DNA of 64,000 bases, taken from positions 2,480,001-2,544,000 of the forward strand of contig NZ_JAKZHU010000001.1 in NCBI RefSeq assembly GCF_022568795.1, given 5' to 3'. The position numbers were made by a program, and so were the translations under genes. This document shows, piece after piece, positions 19,999-30,700 of the stretch (its first letter is position 1; every line of letters starts with the position of its first letter). Source of the stretch: Arsenicicoccus dermatophilus (GTDB lineage: Bacteria > Actinomycetota > Actinomycetes > Actinomycetales > Dermatophilaceae). Below the pieces are notes generated by a model. It ran no database searches. It worked only from the letters and a program-made list of their open reading frames with translations, and had not been told where the DNA came from.

Positions 19999-22131
19999 TC
20001 ATGTCGCAGAAAGGATCTCGTCAGGCTCCGCGCCGCCGAGCAGGGCCAGCACCGACGCGCCGTAGAGGTCGAGCTTGCGCGCGCCCACCCCGGACACCTG
20101 GGCCAGCTGCGCGAGGTCCTCAGGACGCCGCTCCGCGATCGCCGTGAGCGTCGCGTCGGTGAACACGACGTAGGCCGGGACGCTCGCCGCCGCGGCCGCC
20201 CCACGACGCCACTCCCGCAGCCGCTCGAAGGTCGCCTCGTCGTAGGTCGGCGGGCAGTCGGCACAACGACCGGTCTTGCGCTCCGCCGCGGTCCCGAGCT
20301 CGGTGCCGCAGGTGCGGCAATGCGCGACGCGGGCGATCTTGGGGCCGGCAGCGCGCGAGCCACCACGGCCGCCCGCGCGCGGCGTCGAGCGCGCCCCCTC
20401 GCCGAGCACCGACGCGGCGTCGTCGAGGAAACGGCTCGGCCGGCGCCCGCCACGACCCCCGACCGTGCGAGAGGCCGCCCAGGACAGGGCCAGCTCCTTG
20501 CGGGCGCGGGTCAGACCGACATACAGCAGCCGTCGCTCCTCCTCGATCGCCTCCCAGCCCTCGGCCATGGAGATCGGCATCAGCCCGTCGCTGCAGCCGA
20601 CGAGGTGCACCACGTCCCACTCCAGACCCTTGGCGCTGTGCAACGACGCCAGCGTGACGCCCTGGACGGTGGGCGCGTGCTGCGCCTGGTCGCGCTCGGT
20701 CAGGTCCGCCACCAGATCGCTCAGCCGGGACTCGGGCCGGGCGGCGACCAGGTCGTCGGCCAGAGCCACCAGAGCCTGCAAGGACTCCCAGCGCTCGCGG
20801 ACGGCACCCCCGCCGGCCGGCGGCGTGGCCCCCCACCCCACACCGACGAGGACCTCCCGCACCAGCTCACCCAACGGCAGCGAGCCGTCGTCGGTGCGCG
20901 CCTGGCCGCGCAGCAGCAGCATCGCGTCGCGGACCTCCCGGCGGGAGAAGAACCGCTCCCCGCCGCGCACGAGATAGGGCACCTGCTCCTCCGACAGCGC
21001 CGTCTCGATCGCCTCGCTCTGCCCGTTGGTGCGGAACAGCACCGCGATCTGCGCCGGCGGGGTGCCCGCATCGATCCGAGCCTTGATCGCCGCCGCCACC
21101 CCACGGGCCTCCGCCTGGTCGTCGTCGTAGGCCGTCAGGGTCGGCGGCGCGCCGTCCACGGCCTGGGCCTGCAGCTGGACGAGGGCGTGGGCAGCCCCGC
21201 TGCGGCTCGCCCGGGCCTGCGCGCGGAGCATGACATTGGCCAGACCGACGATCTGCGGAGTCGAGCGGTAGTTGCGGACCAGCTTGACCACCGCCGCGTC
21301 GGGATAGCGCGCCGCGAAGCCCAGCAGGTGCGCGGGCGAGGCCCCGGTGAAGGAGTAGATCGTCTGGGCCGCGTCGCCCACCACGCAGATGTCCTGGCGG
21401 TCGCCGATCCACAGGTCGAGCAGGCGCTGCTGCAGGGCGTTGACGTCCTGGTACTCGTCCACGACGAAGTGGCGGTACTGCCCCTGGACCTCGCGCGCGA
21501 TCGCCGGGTGCTGGTCCAGGATCCCCGCCATGATCAGCAGCACGTCCTCGAAGTCGATGACCCCGCGCTCGCCCTTGACCTCCTCGTAGGCCTGCAGCAG
21601 CCGCGCCATCGCCGTGTGGTCCAGCCCCGCCAGGTCCCGGCGGGCGTGCCGCGCCGCCGCGGGATAGCTCTCCGGGGTCAGCAGGCTCACCTTGGCCCAC
21701 TCCACCTCGGCGGCGAGATCACGGATGGCGGGCCGGTCCAGCTGCAGGTGCAACCGCGCCCCGGCCTCGGCGACGGCCCCGGCCTTGTGCGCCATCACCT
21801 CCGGCGCCGCACCCCCGATCGCCCGCGGCCAGAAGTAGTGCAGCTGGCGCAACGCCGCAGCATGGAAGGTGCGCGCCTGCACCCCCGCGGCACCCAGGTC
21901 GCGCAGGCGGGTGCGCATCTCACCCGCGGCGCGCGCCGTGAACGTCACCGCCAGCACCCGCTGCGGAACGTAGACCCCGGACCGGACGCCGTAGGCGATG
22001 CGGTGGGTGATCGCCCGGGTCTTGCCGGTGCCCGCGCCCGCGAGGACGCACATCGGCCCGAGCGGCCGCTCGGCGACCGCCCGCTGCTCGGGGTCGAGGG
22101 CGGCCAGGATCTGGTCAGGTGAGGCAGACAT
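19999..22131 (-). CDS. uvrD2: ATP-dependent 3'-5' DNA helicase UvrD2
   Basis: 710 residues of superfamily 1A. Walker A AGAGTGKT at residues 31-38, Walker B/motif II DEYQD near 223, motif V-type block SAKGLEWDVVHLVG and motif VI VGLTRARKELALS. After the motor come a tetracysteine module (CRTC and CADC, about residues 608 and 631) and a C-terminal HRDC domain ending near DLYGASVLALLGG. This order is diagnostic of actinobacterial UvrD2, in which the cysteine module is needed for unwinding. It lies upstream of whiB7 in the same direction, as in mycobacteria, with nudC 45 bases upstream. The whiB7 promoter begins inside the 50 bases after its stop. Confidence 0.95.
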   Translation of the reverse strand: MSASPDQILAALDPEQRAVAERPLGPMCVLAGAGTGKTRAITHRIAYGVRSGVYVPQRVLAVTFTARAAGEMRTRLRDLGAAGVQARTFHAAALRQLHYFWPRAIGGAAPEVMAHKAGAVAEAGARLHLQLDRPAIRDLAAEVEWAKVSLLTPESYPAAARHARRDLAGLDHTAMARLLQAYEEVKGERGVIDFEDVLLIMAGILDQHPAIAREVQGQYRHFVVDEYQDVNALQQRLLDLWIGDRQDICVVGDAAQTIYSFTGASPAHLLGFAARYPDAAVVKLVRNYRSTPQIVGLANVMLRAQARASRSGAAHALVQLQAQAVDGAPPTLTAYDDDQAEARGVAAAIKARIDAGTPPAQIAVLFRTNGQSEAIETALSEEQVPYLVRGGERFFSRREVRDAMLLLRGQARTDDGSLPLGELVREVLVGVGWGATPPAGGGAVRERWESLQALVALADDLVAARPESRLSDLVADLTERDQAQHAPTVQGVTLASLHSAKGLEWDVVHLVGCSDGLMPISMAEGWEAIEEERRLLYVGLTRARKELALSWAASRTVGGRGGRRPSRFLDDAASVLGEGARSTPRAGGRGGSRAAGPKIARVAHCRTCGTELGTAAERKTGRCADCPPTYDEATFERLREWRRGAAAAASVPAYVVFTDATLTAIAERRPEDLAQLAQVSGVGARKLDLYGASVLALLGGAEPDEILSAT

Positions 22132-22176
22132 CGGGGTGAAGTGTCCCAGACCGCACCGACATACCCCCGCCTCGGC

Positions 22177-23100
22177 TCACGGGCGCAGACCGGCCAAGGG
22201 CTCGCCCAGCCAGCTCTCGATCAGATGGTAGGCGATGGACAGCGGACTGCCGCCGGACAGCACGGCCCCGGCACGCACCTGCTCCCGTAGCTCCTCCCGC
22301 GTGAACCACCGGGCCTCGACGATCTCCCCGTCCCGGAAGGTGAACCCTCCCGCATCGGCCCGCGCTCGGAAGCCGACCATCAACGACGCCGGGAAGGGCC
22401 AGGGCTGGTTGCCGGCGTAGGTGACGTCGCGGACGGTCAGACCGACCTCCTCGTCGACCTCCCGCGCCACGGCCGCCTCGAGCGACTCCCCCGGCTCGAC
22501 GAAGCCGGCGAGCACCGACCTCCGGCCCGGAGCCCAGGACGCGTTGCGCGCCAGCAGGAGCCGGTCGTCCTCGTCGGTCACGGCCACGATCACCGCCGGG
22601 GAGGTCGCCGGGAAGGACTCGTGGCCCTCGGCGCAGCGACGCACCCACCCCGCCTTGACGACGGACGTGGGCCGCCCGCAGCGGGCGCACCAGCCGTGGG
22701 CGCGGTGCCAGTGAGCCATCCCGACGAGGGCGGTCGCGACGGCCACGTCGGTGTCCTCCAGCGTGAGCCCGATCGCCCGCAGCCCGTGCCAGCCCGGACC
22801 CGGGTCCTCGGCCGCCGGGCGGACCACCCCGACCAGCCGGGGGCCGTCCGACTGCCGTCCGAGATGGATCAGCAGCTCCCCGCCGGCCGGCCCCGCCGCG
22901 ACCTCACCGACCCCCCGTCGCACGAGGGTGGACAGGTCGGCGGACGTCTCGAGCAGGTCTCCGCGGACCTCCACCACGCGGGTCTCGGGATCGGCCAGGG
23001 CCTGGTCCAGCAGGCCGGGCACGTCGCGCTGCCAGCCCAGACGGTCGAGCCCTGGGCGAGCCAGGGCGAGTTCGGGGAGCAATTGCGCCGGATCGGTCAC
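22177..23100 (-). CDS. nudC: NAD(+) diphosphatase NudC
   Basis: 307 residues. N-terminal NUDIX-like domain, central zinc ribbon with CARC and a second, reduced half (RRCAEGH), then the Nudix box GFVEPGESLEAAVAREVDEEVG near residue 195, followed by the NudC-specific downstream block QPWPFPASLM. NudC hydrolyses NADH to NMNH and AMP and removes NAD caps from RNA. GTG start at 23100 with TACGCT ending seven bases upstream and no ribosome site, so the mRNA is probably leaderless. The promoter is back-to-back with the phosphotransferase gene. Order with uvrD2 matches Rv3198c-Rv3199c. Confidence 0.93.
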   Translation of the reverse strand: MTDPAQLLPELALARPGLDRLGWQRDVPGLLDQALADPETRVVEVRGDLLETSADLSTLVRRGVGEVAAGPAGGELLIHLGRQSDGPRLVGVVRPAAEDPGPGWHGLRAIGLTLEDTDVAVATALVGMAHWHRAHGWCARCGRPTSVVKAGWVRRCAEGHESFPATSPAVIVAVTDEDDRLLLARNASWAPGRRSVLAGFVEPGESLEAAVAREVDEEVGLTVRDVTYAGNQPWPFPASLMVGFRARADAGGFTFRDGEIVEARWFTREELREQVRAGAVLSGGSPLSIAYHLIESWLGEPLAGLRP

Positions 23101-23107
23101 GCCTCAC

Positions 23108-23135
23108 AGCGTAGACGGCAAGGCTCGCCTAGGTT
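23108..23135. promoter_or_regulatory. Divergent leaderless promoters of nudC and phosphotransferase
   Basis: Only 41 bases separate the two starts. On the minus strand TACGCT (23113-23108) ends seven bases before the nudC GTG; on the plus strand TAGGTT (23130-23135) ends six bases before the GTG at 23142. The -35 zones must overlap, so the two promoters may exclude each other. Confidence 0.6.
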
Positions 23136-23141
23136 GGGGCC

Positions 23142-24319
23142 GTGACAGAGCCCCGCCGAACTCCTCTCCAGCTCTCAGCCCTTGCCAGCGCCGCCGTCAA
23201 GGGCCTGGATCCGGTGGGCGTGCAGCTGGTGCTCGGGGAGGACGACCGGTGCGACGTGGCCTGGATCGAGGACACCAAGGCCCGCCGCTGGACCATCCGC
23301 GTCCCCCGCACGGCGGCCGACGCGGCGCAGATGGAGTCGGCGGCCTTCCTGCTGCCCCACCTCGACAAGCGGCTGCCCTTCGCGGTGCCGGTGGAGGCGG
23401 GCAGCGTCCCGCTGCGGGACAGCGGGCGGGCGATGGTCTATCCCCACCTCGAGGGGCGCAACCTCGACTTCGCCCGGCTGCCCGCGGGTCCCGGGATCGC
23501 CGCCGCGCTGGGCCGGGCGCTGGCGCACATCCACAACCTCGACCCGCTGCTGTACGACGAGAGCGGCGTCCCGACCTATGACGCCGACGCCTGCCGCTCA
23601 CGCCACCTCGTCGAGCTCGACCGGGTCGGTGCGAGCGGGCACATCCCCTCGGCGCTGATGAGCCGGTGGGAGCGCGCCCTGGAGAACGTCGCCTGCTGGC
23701 GGTTCGCCTCGGTCCCGCTGCACGGCCGGCTGTCGGGCGAGCTGGTGGTCGCCGACTTCGCCGCCGAGTCGGACTCGGCGACGGGCCGGATCGTCGCCGT
23801 CACCGGCTGGGACCAGGCCCGGGTGGCCGACCCCGCGGAGGACTTCGCCCAGCTGTGGGGGGAGGCTTCCACGGAGGCCTTCGACACCGTCCTCGAGGCC
23901 TACTCCGCAGCCCGGCAGGAGCGACCCGACCGAGCCCTGGAGATGCGGGCCCAGCTGCTCTCCGAGCTGCGGCTGGTGCGCGAGCTGAGCCACGCCATGG
24001 CGGCCGACGACGAGGAGGCGGTCAGGGCCCGGGCCCGCGACCTGCAGGAGCTGTCCTCCCGGGTGGGCCGGGAGGTGCTGCGACCGCATGCCCCGGTGAC
24101 CACCCGACCGGGACCGGTGGGGTCGGGGAGGAGCTCCCCGGCGAGACGGACCCGGGGTACGACCAGGCCGAGCTGCCGTTCGTGGCGGAGGACGCCGCCT
24201 CCCGGCGCCCGACGCGCCTGTCCGACCCCCTGGCTGCCCAGGGGGATCGGTCCGAGGAGCCGGTGGCCGACTCCCCGACGAGGACGACGAGCGGCTCCCC
24301 CTCGCCCGACGAGACCTGA
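23142..24319 (+). CDS. Aminoglycoside/macrolide phosphotransferase-like kinase, apparent frameshift near the C-terminus
   Basis: The first about 320 residues look like an APH-fold kinase: LRLPR-type strand (WTIRVPR), MVYPHLEGRNLDF hinge, ALGRALAHIHNL, then LHGRLSGELVVADF in place of the usual HGD catalytic loop and VTGWDQARVADPAEDF in place of the DFG-type motif. It is thus divergent, and the aspartate of HxD is replaced by RLS. From about 24105 the opening frame turns Arg/Pro-rich and would run to 24662 through the convergent adnB gene. Shifting one base gives a natural acidic tail (ELPGETDPGYDQAELPF) ending at 24319, just before the adnB stop. I take the shifted end as original; the cause is an indel or a sequencing error. 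Leaderless GTG start. Confidence 0.65.
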
Positions 24320-24347
24320 GCACCGCAGCCGCGGCGCGCGAGGGGGC

Positions 24348-27300
24348 TCAACCGGTCACGATGCCGGCGCCTCGGGAGTACAGCTCGGTGACGAGCGCCT
24401 CCAGCTCGGCCTGGTCCGGCAGCGCCGGCCGGACGGTCTCGCCGGTGGCGGCGTAGTAGAACGCGGCGTCGACCTGGTCGGGGTCCAGGCCTCGCAGGCG
24501 GGCCAGGGCAAGGCGGTAGACCGCGAGCTGCACCTGCCGGACCTGCGCGCGACGTCCCGTGGGACGGGCACCGGTCTTCCAGTCCACCACGGTCAGCCCC
24601 CCGTCGGGCCGGGCGAAGACCGCGTCGATGCGACCGCGGATGCTCACCCCCGCCACCTGTGACTCGACGGCCAGCTCCACCTCGACCGGCGTGCGCTGCG
24701 CCCACTCGCTGGCGAGGAAGTGCTCGCGCATCATCGCCAGCTCGGCCTCCTCGCCCGCGCCCTCGTCGGCGCTGCCCGGCAGCTCGTCCAGGTCGACGAT
24801 CGCCGCCTCGCCGTAGTGCCGTTCGATCCAGGCGTGGAAGGCGGTGCCCCGTCTGGCCTCGGTCGCAGGGCGGGCGGGCATGGGCCGCCGCAGCCCGATC
24901 AGGAAGGCGTCGGGGTCGTCGGCCAGGGCCACGAGGGCCGAGGTCGACAGGTGGGCGGGCATGGTGACGACGGCGGCTCGCTCCCGCCCGCCCCGGGCGC
25001 GCTCGGCGAGCAGCACGGCCAGCTCGCGGTCCAGCTCGGCCCAGGAGCGGTCGGGGACGCGGCCGTATGCCGGAGCCGGTCCCTCGCCTCCCCCAGCCGG
25101 GGCCTCGGGGTCGTCGCTCCTGCGCGCCGCGGCGGCCTCGATCTCGGTCACCGCGCGCCGCAGTGCCGGGTCGACCGGGTGGTCCGGCGGCCACACGACG
25201 CTCCGGTCGACCGCCGCGAGCGGGTTGGTCGGCTCGTCCGCCGGGTCGGGCATCGGCTCCCAGCAGGTGCGGACGGCCTGGCCCGCGGCGAGGATCTCCT
25301 CGAGGAATCGTGAGGTCACCCTCGGACGGGTCTGGGGGCCCCAGACCGCGCAGGAGAGCAGGAGCTCGTGCCGGGCGCGGGTGAGCGCGACGTAGGCGAG
25401 TCGGCGTTCCTCCATGACCGCGTGCGCCCCGCACTCCACGACGAAGGTGCCGATCCGGGCGCTGACGTCGACCAGGTCGGCGGCCCCGCGCCACGACAGG
25501 ACCGGCAGCCCGCTGCGGTCGCCGCGCAGGTCGAAGGGCACCGTGTCGAGGCCGGCGAGCCAGGTCTTGTCCGTCGGGTCGGGGACGACGTAGCGCCCGT
25601 CGTCGCTCTCGCGCGTGCGGGCGTCGTGGGCGGGGAAGGTGCCCTCGTCCAGGCCCGGGACGACGACGAGGTCCCACTCCAGCCCCTTGGAGGCGTGCAC
25701 GGTGAGGACCTGGACCGCGCCGGGGATCGGGGGGACCTGGCCGGGAGCGAGCCCGCGCTCGCGGTCCTCGGCGGCGCCCAGCCAGTCGAGCAGGGCTCCC
25801 AGCGTGGGACGGTCGGCGCCGGCAGCGAACTGGGCGGCCACGTCGGCGAAGGCCTCGAGGTGGACCCGCGCCTCGGCGATCGGACGGGTGGGCCGGGCGA
25901 GGACCTCGAGGTCGAGGCCCAGGACCCGCTCGGCCTCGGCGACGACCTCCGGGAGCGTGGCGCTGAGCAGGTCACGCACCCGCCGCACCCGGTCACGCAG
26001 GTCCAGCAGCCGCTGCCTGCCGAGGGGTGTCAGCGAGCGCCCGCGACCGGACACCCACCCGGGCGGCGGCAGGTGGTCCACGGCCTCGACGAGGCCCACC
26101 TGGTCCTCGTCGGCGTCCACCCGCGCCCCCAGCGCGCGGGACCAGTCGTGCAGCGCCGCGAGGTCGCTCGGGCCGAGGCGCACCGACGGCCCGGTGAGGA
26201 GGCGGGCGAGGTGGTCGCCGCGGGCGGGGTCGTCGACGACGTGCAGGAAGGCCACCAGGTCGATGACCTCGGGCATGGCGAGCAGTCCCCCGAGGCCGAC
26301 CACCTCGCACGGCACCCCGCGGGCCTCAAGGGCCTCCAGGACGACGGGGAACTGCGAGCGCTTGCGGCACAGGACCGCCGCCGTGGGCCGGCGCCCGGCC
26401 GGCCACGGCCCTGAGCCGTCGGCGGTGCCGTCGTCCCCGGAGGTCGGGTCCTCGGCCAGGCCGAGACGACCGGCCAGCCAGTCGGCGGCGTGCTCCGCCT
26501 CGGCGACGTGGGTGATCAGCCGGGCGGCCTCGACCCGCCCGGGCCCGGCCCCCGGACGAGGCGACAGCCGGGACACCTCCACCGGGCAGGCCGCGGTCAG
26601 GGGTGCGGCCACGGTGTTGGCGACGGCCAGGACGGCCTCGTCGTTGCGCCAGGAGGTGGACAGCGGCAGGGTCCGCGAGGGTCCGGTCTGGGTGGGGAAG
26701 TGCCGCGGGAAGGACGTCAGCGTGGTCGCGGAGGCTCCGCGCCAGCCGTAGATCGACTGGTGCGGGTCGCCGACCGCCATGACCGGGACGCCGTCGGTGG
26801 GGTGGGCGAAGAGCTCGCGCAGGAGCACCAGCTGGGCCTCGCTCGTGTCCTGGAACTCGTCGAGCAGCACCGCCCGGTGCCGGCGTCGCTCCCCCCACCC
26901 GACGTCGGGGAAGGTCCGCGCGATCCGGGCGGCCAGGGACACCTGGTCGGCGAAGTCCAGGCACTCACGCTCGCGCTTGGCCTGCTGGTAGGCGGGCAGC
27001 AGCGGGACCATGGCCTCGCGCACCCGGAGCACCCCGAGCGCCTCGGCGGCGGGGGCGACGGCCTTCTTGGTGCCGGCCCCCGGCGGCAGGGCGGACCACT
27101 CCTCCGCGACGGCGCGGAGCAGGTCGCCCAGGTCCTGCGGGCCGCGCAGGTGCTCGGCGAGCTGACCGGACAGGGTGAGCACGGCGTCGACGACCGTCGA
27201 CACGGCGGGCACCGGGCGACCCGCGTCGCGGGCGACCTGGTCCAGCGGCCCGGTGTAGGCCGAGACGACCTCGTGGGCCAGCTGCCAGGCGGAGGCCTCC

Positions 27301-27713
27301 GACAGCAGCCGGGCGCCGGGCTCGTAGCCCAGGCGCAGGCCGTGCTCGGCGACCAGACGCCCGGCATAGGCGTGATAGGTCGAGACGACGGGCGCCAAGT
27401 CGCCCTCGTCGAGGTCCGAGCCCGCCCACAGCCCGGCGGCGGCGAGCTGACGCAGCCGGCGGCCGATGCGCTCGGCGAGCTCGCCGGCGGCCTTGCGGGT
27501 GAAGGTCAGCCCGAGGACCTCCTGCGGTGCGACGAGGTCGTTGGCGACGAGCCACACCACCCGCGCCGACATGGTCTCGGTCTTGCCCGAGCCGGCGCCG
27601 GCGACGACGAGCAGGGACGTGCCGGGCGCCTCGATGACGGCCTGCTGCTCGGGCGTGGGGGGTGGCTGACCGAGGGCGTCCGCGATGTCCAGCGCGCTGT
27701 GCCGCGGGGTCAC
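24348..27713 (-). CDS. adnB: AdnB-type helicase-nuclease subunit
   Basis: 1,121 residues. A functional UvrD-like motor: Walker A AGAGSGKT at 38-45, DEFQDTSEAQ, SKGLEWDLVVVPG and VALTRARHELLLS. A C-terminal RecB-family nuclease domain has GRIDAVFARPDG and VVDWKTG (about 1020-1045), the catalytic D...DxK core. With AdnA it forms the actinobacterial AdnAB complex that resects double-strand breaks. The GTG start overlaps the AdnA stop by four bases (GTGA), so the subunits are coupled one-to-one. A longer upstream reading frame on this strand is an artefact of running through adnA out of frame. The mycobacterial counterpart is Rv3201c. Confidence 0.92.
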   Translation of the reverse strand: MTPRHSALDIADALGQPPPTPEQQAVIEAPGTSLLVVAGAGSGKTETMSARVVWLVANDLVAPQEVLGLTFTRKAAGELAERIGRRLRQLAAAGLWAGSDLDEGDLAPVVSTYHAYAGRLVAEHGLRLGYEPGARLLSEASAWQLAHEVVSAYTGPLDQVARDAGRPVPAVSTVVDAVLTLSGQLAEHLRGPQDLGDLLRAVAEEWSALPPGAGTKKAVAPAAEALGVLRVREAMVPLLPAYQQAKRERECLDFADQVSLAARIARTFPDVGWGERRRHRAVLLDEFQDTSEAQLVLLRELFAHPTDGVPVMAVGDPHQSIYGWRGASATTLTSFPRHFPTQTGPSRTLPLSTSWRNDEAVLAVANTVAAPLTAACPVEVSRLSPRPGAGPGRVEAARLITHVAEAEHAADWLAGRLGLAEDPTSGDDGTADGSGPWPAGRRPTAAVLCRKRSQFPVVLEALEARGVPCEVVGLGGLLAMPEVIDLVAFLHVVDDPARGDHLARLLTGPSVRLGPSDLAALHDWSRALGARVDADEDQVGLVEAVDHLPPPGWVSGRGRSLTPLGRQRLLDLRDRVRRVRDLLSATLPEVVAEAERVLGLDLEVLARPTRPIAEARVHLEAFADVAAQFAAGADRPTLGALLDWLGAAEDRERGLAPGQVPPIPGAVQVLTVHASKGLEWDLVVVPGLDEGTFPAHDARTRESDDGRYVVPDPTDKTWLAGLDTVPFDLRGDRSGLPVLSWRGAADLVDVSARIGTFVVECGAHAVMEERRLAYVALTRARHELLLSCAVWGPQTRPRVTSRFLEEILAAGQAVRTCWEPMPDPADEPTNPLAAVDRSVVWPPDHPVDPALRRAVTEIEAAAARRSDDPEAPAGGGEGPAPAYGRVPDRSWAELDRELAVLLAERARGGRERAAVVTMPAHLSTSALVALADDPDAFLIGLRRPMPARPATEARRGTAFHAWIERHYGEAAIVDLDELPGSADEGAGEEAELAMMREHFLASEWAQRTPVEVELAVESQVAGVSIRGRIDAVFARPDGGLTVVDWKTGARPTGRRAQVRQVQLAVYRLALARLRGLDPDQVDAAFYYAATGETVRPALPDQAELEALVTELYSRGAGIVTG

Positions 27714-30700
27714 AGCTGCCGGCCCTCGGGCCGGGCGGGGCAGGACCTGCTCACCGGGCAGGAGGAGCAGTGGTCGCCGGGCATGGCCCGGAAGCTCCTG
27801 GAGGCCATGCCCTCGGCGCTCTCCGCGACGAGCCGGCGGGCCCAGGTGGGATCGTCGGCGTCGGACGTGGCGGCCTGCGGCTGGAGACGGTGCCGGGCCG
27901 CGTCGCCACCGAGCTGCACCAGGGCGGCCCCCGCGCTGACGGACGACTCCGGGAAGGCGCCCGCCTCGACGGCCGCCTGGTAGGCCGCGAGCTGGGGGTG
28001 CTCGCCGATCTCGGCCCTGGTCGGCGCGCGGTTGCCGGTCTTGAGGTCGAGGACGCGCAGTCGTCCGTCCGCGTCCCGCTCGAGCCGGTCCACACGGCCG
28101 GTGAGCAGCGCCGGGCCGATCTCCGCCCGGGCCTCCCGCTCCACCCCGACGACCTGCCAGCCCTCGTCGCGGGACTCGCGGGCGAACGACGCGAGCCGGT
28201 CCAGCATCCGCGCCGCCCGCTCGTGGTCGTGCCGACCGCGCCAGCTGTCGGGCACCTCGAGCTCGGGCCACCGTCGGTCGAGCTCGGCACGCAGGGCGCG
28301 CTCGTCGGTCAGGTCGAGGTCGGGGTCGGCGGCGATGTCGTGGACGAGGGTGCCGAGGTCGGCCGCGGAACGATCTCCGCCCTCGCCGCCGTGGCTGCGC
28401 AGGAACCACAGCAGCTGGCAGCGTCGGAAGCTCTCGATGCGCGACGGCGACACCGGGACCGGGCCGTCGCCAGCGTGGACGGGGGCGTCGTCGGTGCTCT
28501 CCCGCAGCCCCCACCACTGGTCGGGAGCCGCGCCCGGGACGCCCGCGGCCGCCAGCGCGGCGAGTCGCTCGGCCGCCGCCGCCCGCTCCTGCGGGTCCTC
28601 GCTCAGCACGCGTCGCCGCAGCTCGGCCACGACGCCGGTGAGCGTCATCGCGCGAGCGACCGGGGTCAGCTCCCGAGCTCCGTCCCCCGGGGGGTCGATC
28701 AGGTCGAGGTAGGGCGAGACCTGCTCGTCCTCGGAGCTCACGGCGGTGGCGACCAGGGTCCGGCGAGCCCGGCTGACCGCGACGGTGAGCAGGCGGGCCT
28801 CGTCGGAGCGGACCGCGGCCAGCGCCTCGCGGGGGCCGTGCCCGCGACCGGCCATGAGGTCGACGAGATGCTCGGAGCCGAGGAGGGATCCACGCAGCCG
28901 GAGGTCCGGCCAGACCCCCTCCTGCAGCTGGGCGACCACGACCAGGTCCCAGGACAGACCCGCGGCGCTCTGCGGGGTCAGCACCCGGACGACCTCCTCC
29001 AGCGGCGCCTGCGGGACGAGCGAGTCGGCGGCGACCTCCTGCCCCAGGGTCTGGTCGAGGAAGGCCTCGGGGCCGGCCCCGGGCAGCCGCTCGGCGAAGC
29101 TCGTCGCGGCGCCGAAGAGGGCCACGACCGCGTCCAGGTGTCGGTCGAAGCGGGCCGCGGCCAGACCACCTGCCAACGCCGCCGAGCGCCAGCCCTCGGC
29201 GAGCCCGAGCGCGGACCACAGCTGCCACAGGAGCAGCTCGGCGGTGACGCCCGGCTGCCAGCGACCACGCTCGTCGAGCCGGGCGGCGTCCACCGCGGCC
29301 GCGAGCGCCCGGCAGATCCGCCGGGCTCCTGCGGACTCGGCCGCGGGGACCTCGGAGAGCAGCTCGGGCGCGAGCAGGGCCTGGGCCACGAGCAGGTCGC
29401 CGCGGGTGCTGCCTCCCGCGGCCCGGTCGGCCTGGCGCAGCGAGCGGCGCAGCCGGCGCACGGTGACGGGATCGCTGGCGCCGAGCGGCGACTGGAGGAG
29501 CTCGGTGGCCAGGTCCGGCTCGATCGGTCGCTCGTCGCCGCGGGCCACGCGCACCACGACCTCGAGGAGGGCGAGCAGGGCCCGGGCCGCCGGCTCGTCG
29601 CGGACGGGCAGGTCGGTCATCGAGCTCGCCACCGGCACTCCCGCCCCGGCGAGGGCTCGCCGGAGCGCCGCGCTTCCGGAGCGCCCGCGGACCAGGACGG
29701 CCATCTGCGACCAGGGCACGCCGTCGAGCAGGTGCGCCCGGCGCAGCCGACCGGCGATGTAGGCGGCCTCCTGGGCGACCGTGGGCAGGACCGCGGTCTC
29801 CACCGTGCCGTGCCCGGTCGCCGGATCCGCGCCGGGCGGCGCGGGGCCCGGGTCCACCGGGGCGCAGACAGCCCCCTCATCCGCTCGCGCAGCGGCTCGG
29901 TCGTCGGGCTCGGACCCGGTGGCGGACGCGACCACCCGCCGGTGGGCAACCACTCCCACGGACCCGACCTGGCCCGCCACCCGTGCCGTCAGGGCGGCGA
30001 GTCGGGGCGGCTGACGGTGGGACCCGGCCAGCACGAAGGCCTCGCCCAGGGTGAGCAGGTCGTCGCCGCCGAACCAGCGCTCCCACTCGTGCGCGAAGAG
30101 CCGGGGATCGGCGCCCCGGAAGGTCTGCACCGCGAGGTCGGGATCACCGATGAGCACGAGCTGGGTATCGGGCGCTCGGACGACCGAGAGCAGCCGGGCC
30201 GCGGACCAGGTGAGCTCCTGCGCGTCGTCGACGACGATCAGCCCGAAGCGCTCGCGGGCGCGCGCCAGCCGCTCGGGCGACTCCTCGATCAGGTCGGCCG
30301 TGGCCGAGAGCACCCAGGCCGGGTCATAGGCCCCGGGCCGGGAGAAGGCCGTGACCTGGTCGTACTCCTGCAGGACGGCGGCGGCCGCCCGCCACTCCGG
30401 ACGGCCCTCGCGGTCGGCGAGCTCCACGAGGTCCTCGGGCACCAGGCCGCGCTCCACGGCGCGCATCAGCAGGTCGCGCAGCTCGGCTCGGAAACCCCTG
30501 GTGGGCAGGGCCTCCCGGACGGCGGCGGGCCAGTCGGGGCCGGGGACGAGGCCGGCGGCGTGGCCGTCGAGCAGCTCCTTGAGGATCGCGTCCTGCTCGG
30601 CCCCGGACAGCAGCCGCGGTGTCGGGTCGCCGGCGAGCGCGGCCTCGGCCCGCAGCAGCCCGAAGCCGAGCGACTGGTGGGTGCGCGCCAGCGGGGTCGT

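Noticed and set aside
27714-29228. Upstream extension of adnB to 1,626 codons
   Set aside because: The extension reads adnA out of frame. The GTG at 27713, overlapping the adnA stop, is the sensible start and precedes the conserved helicase domain.
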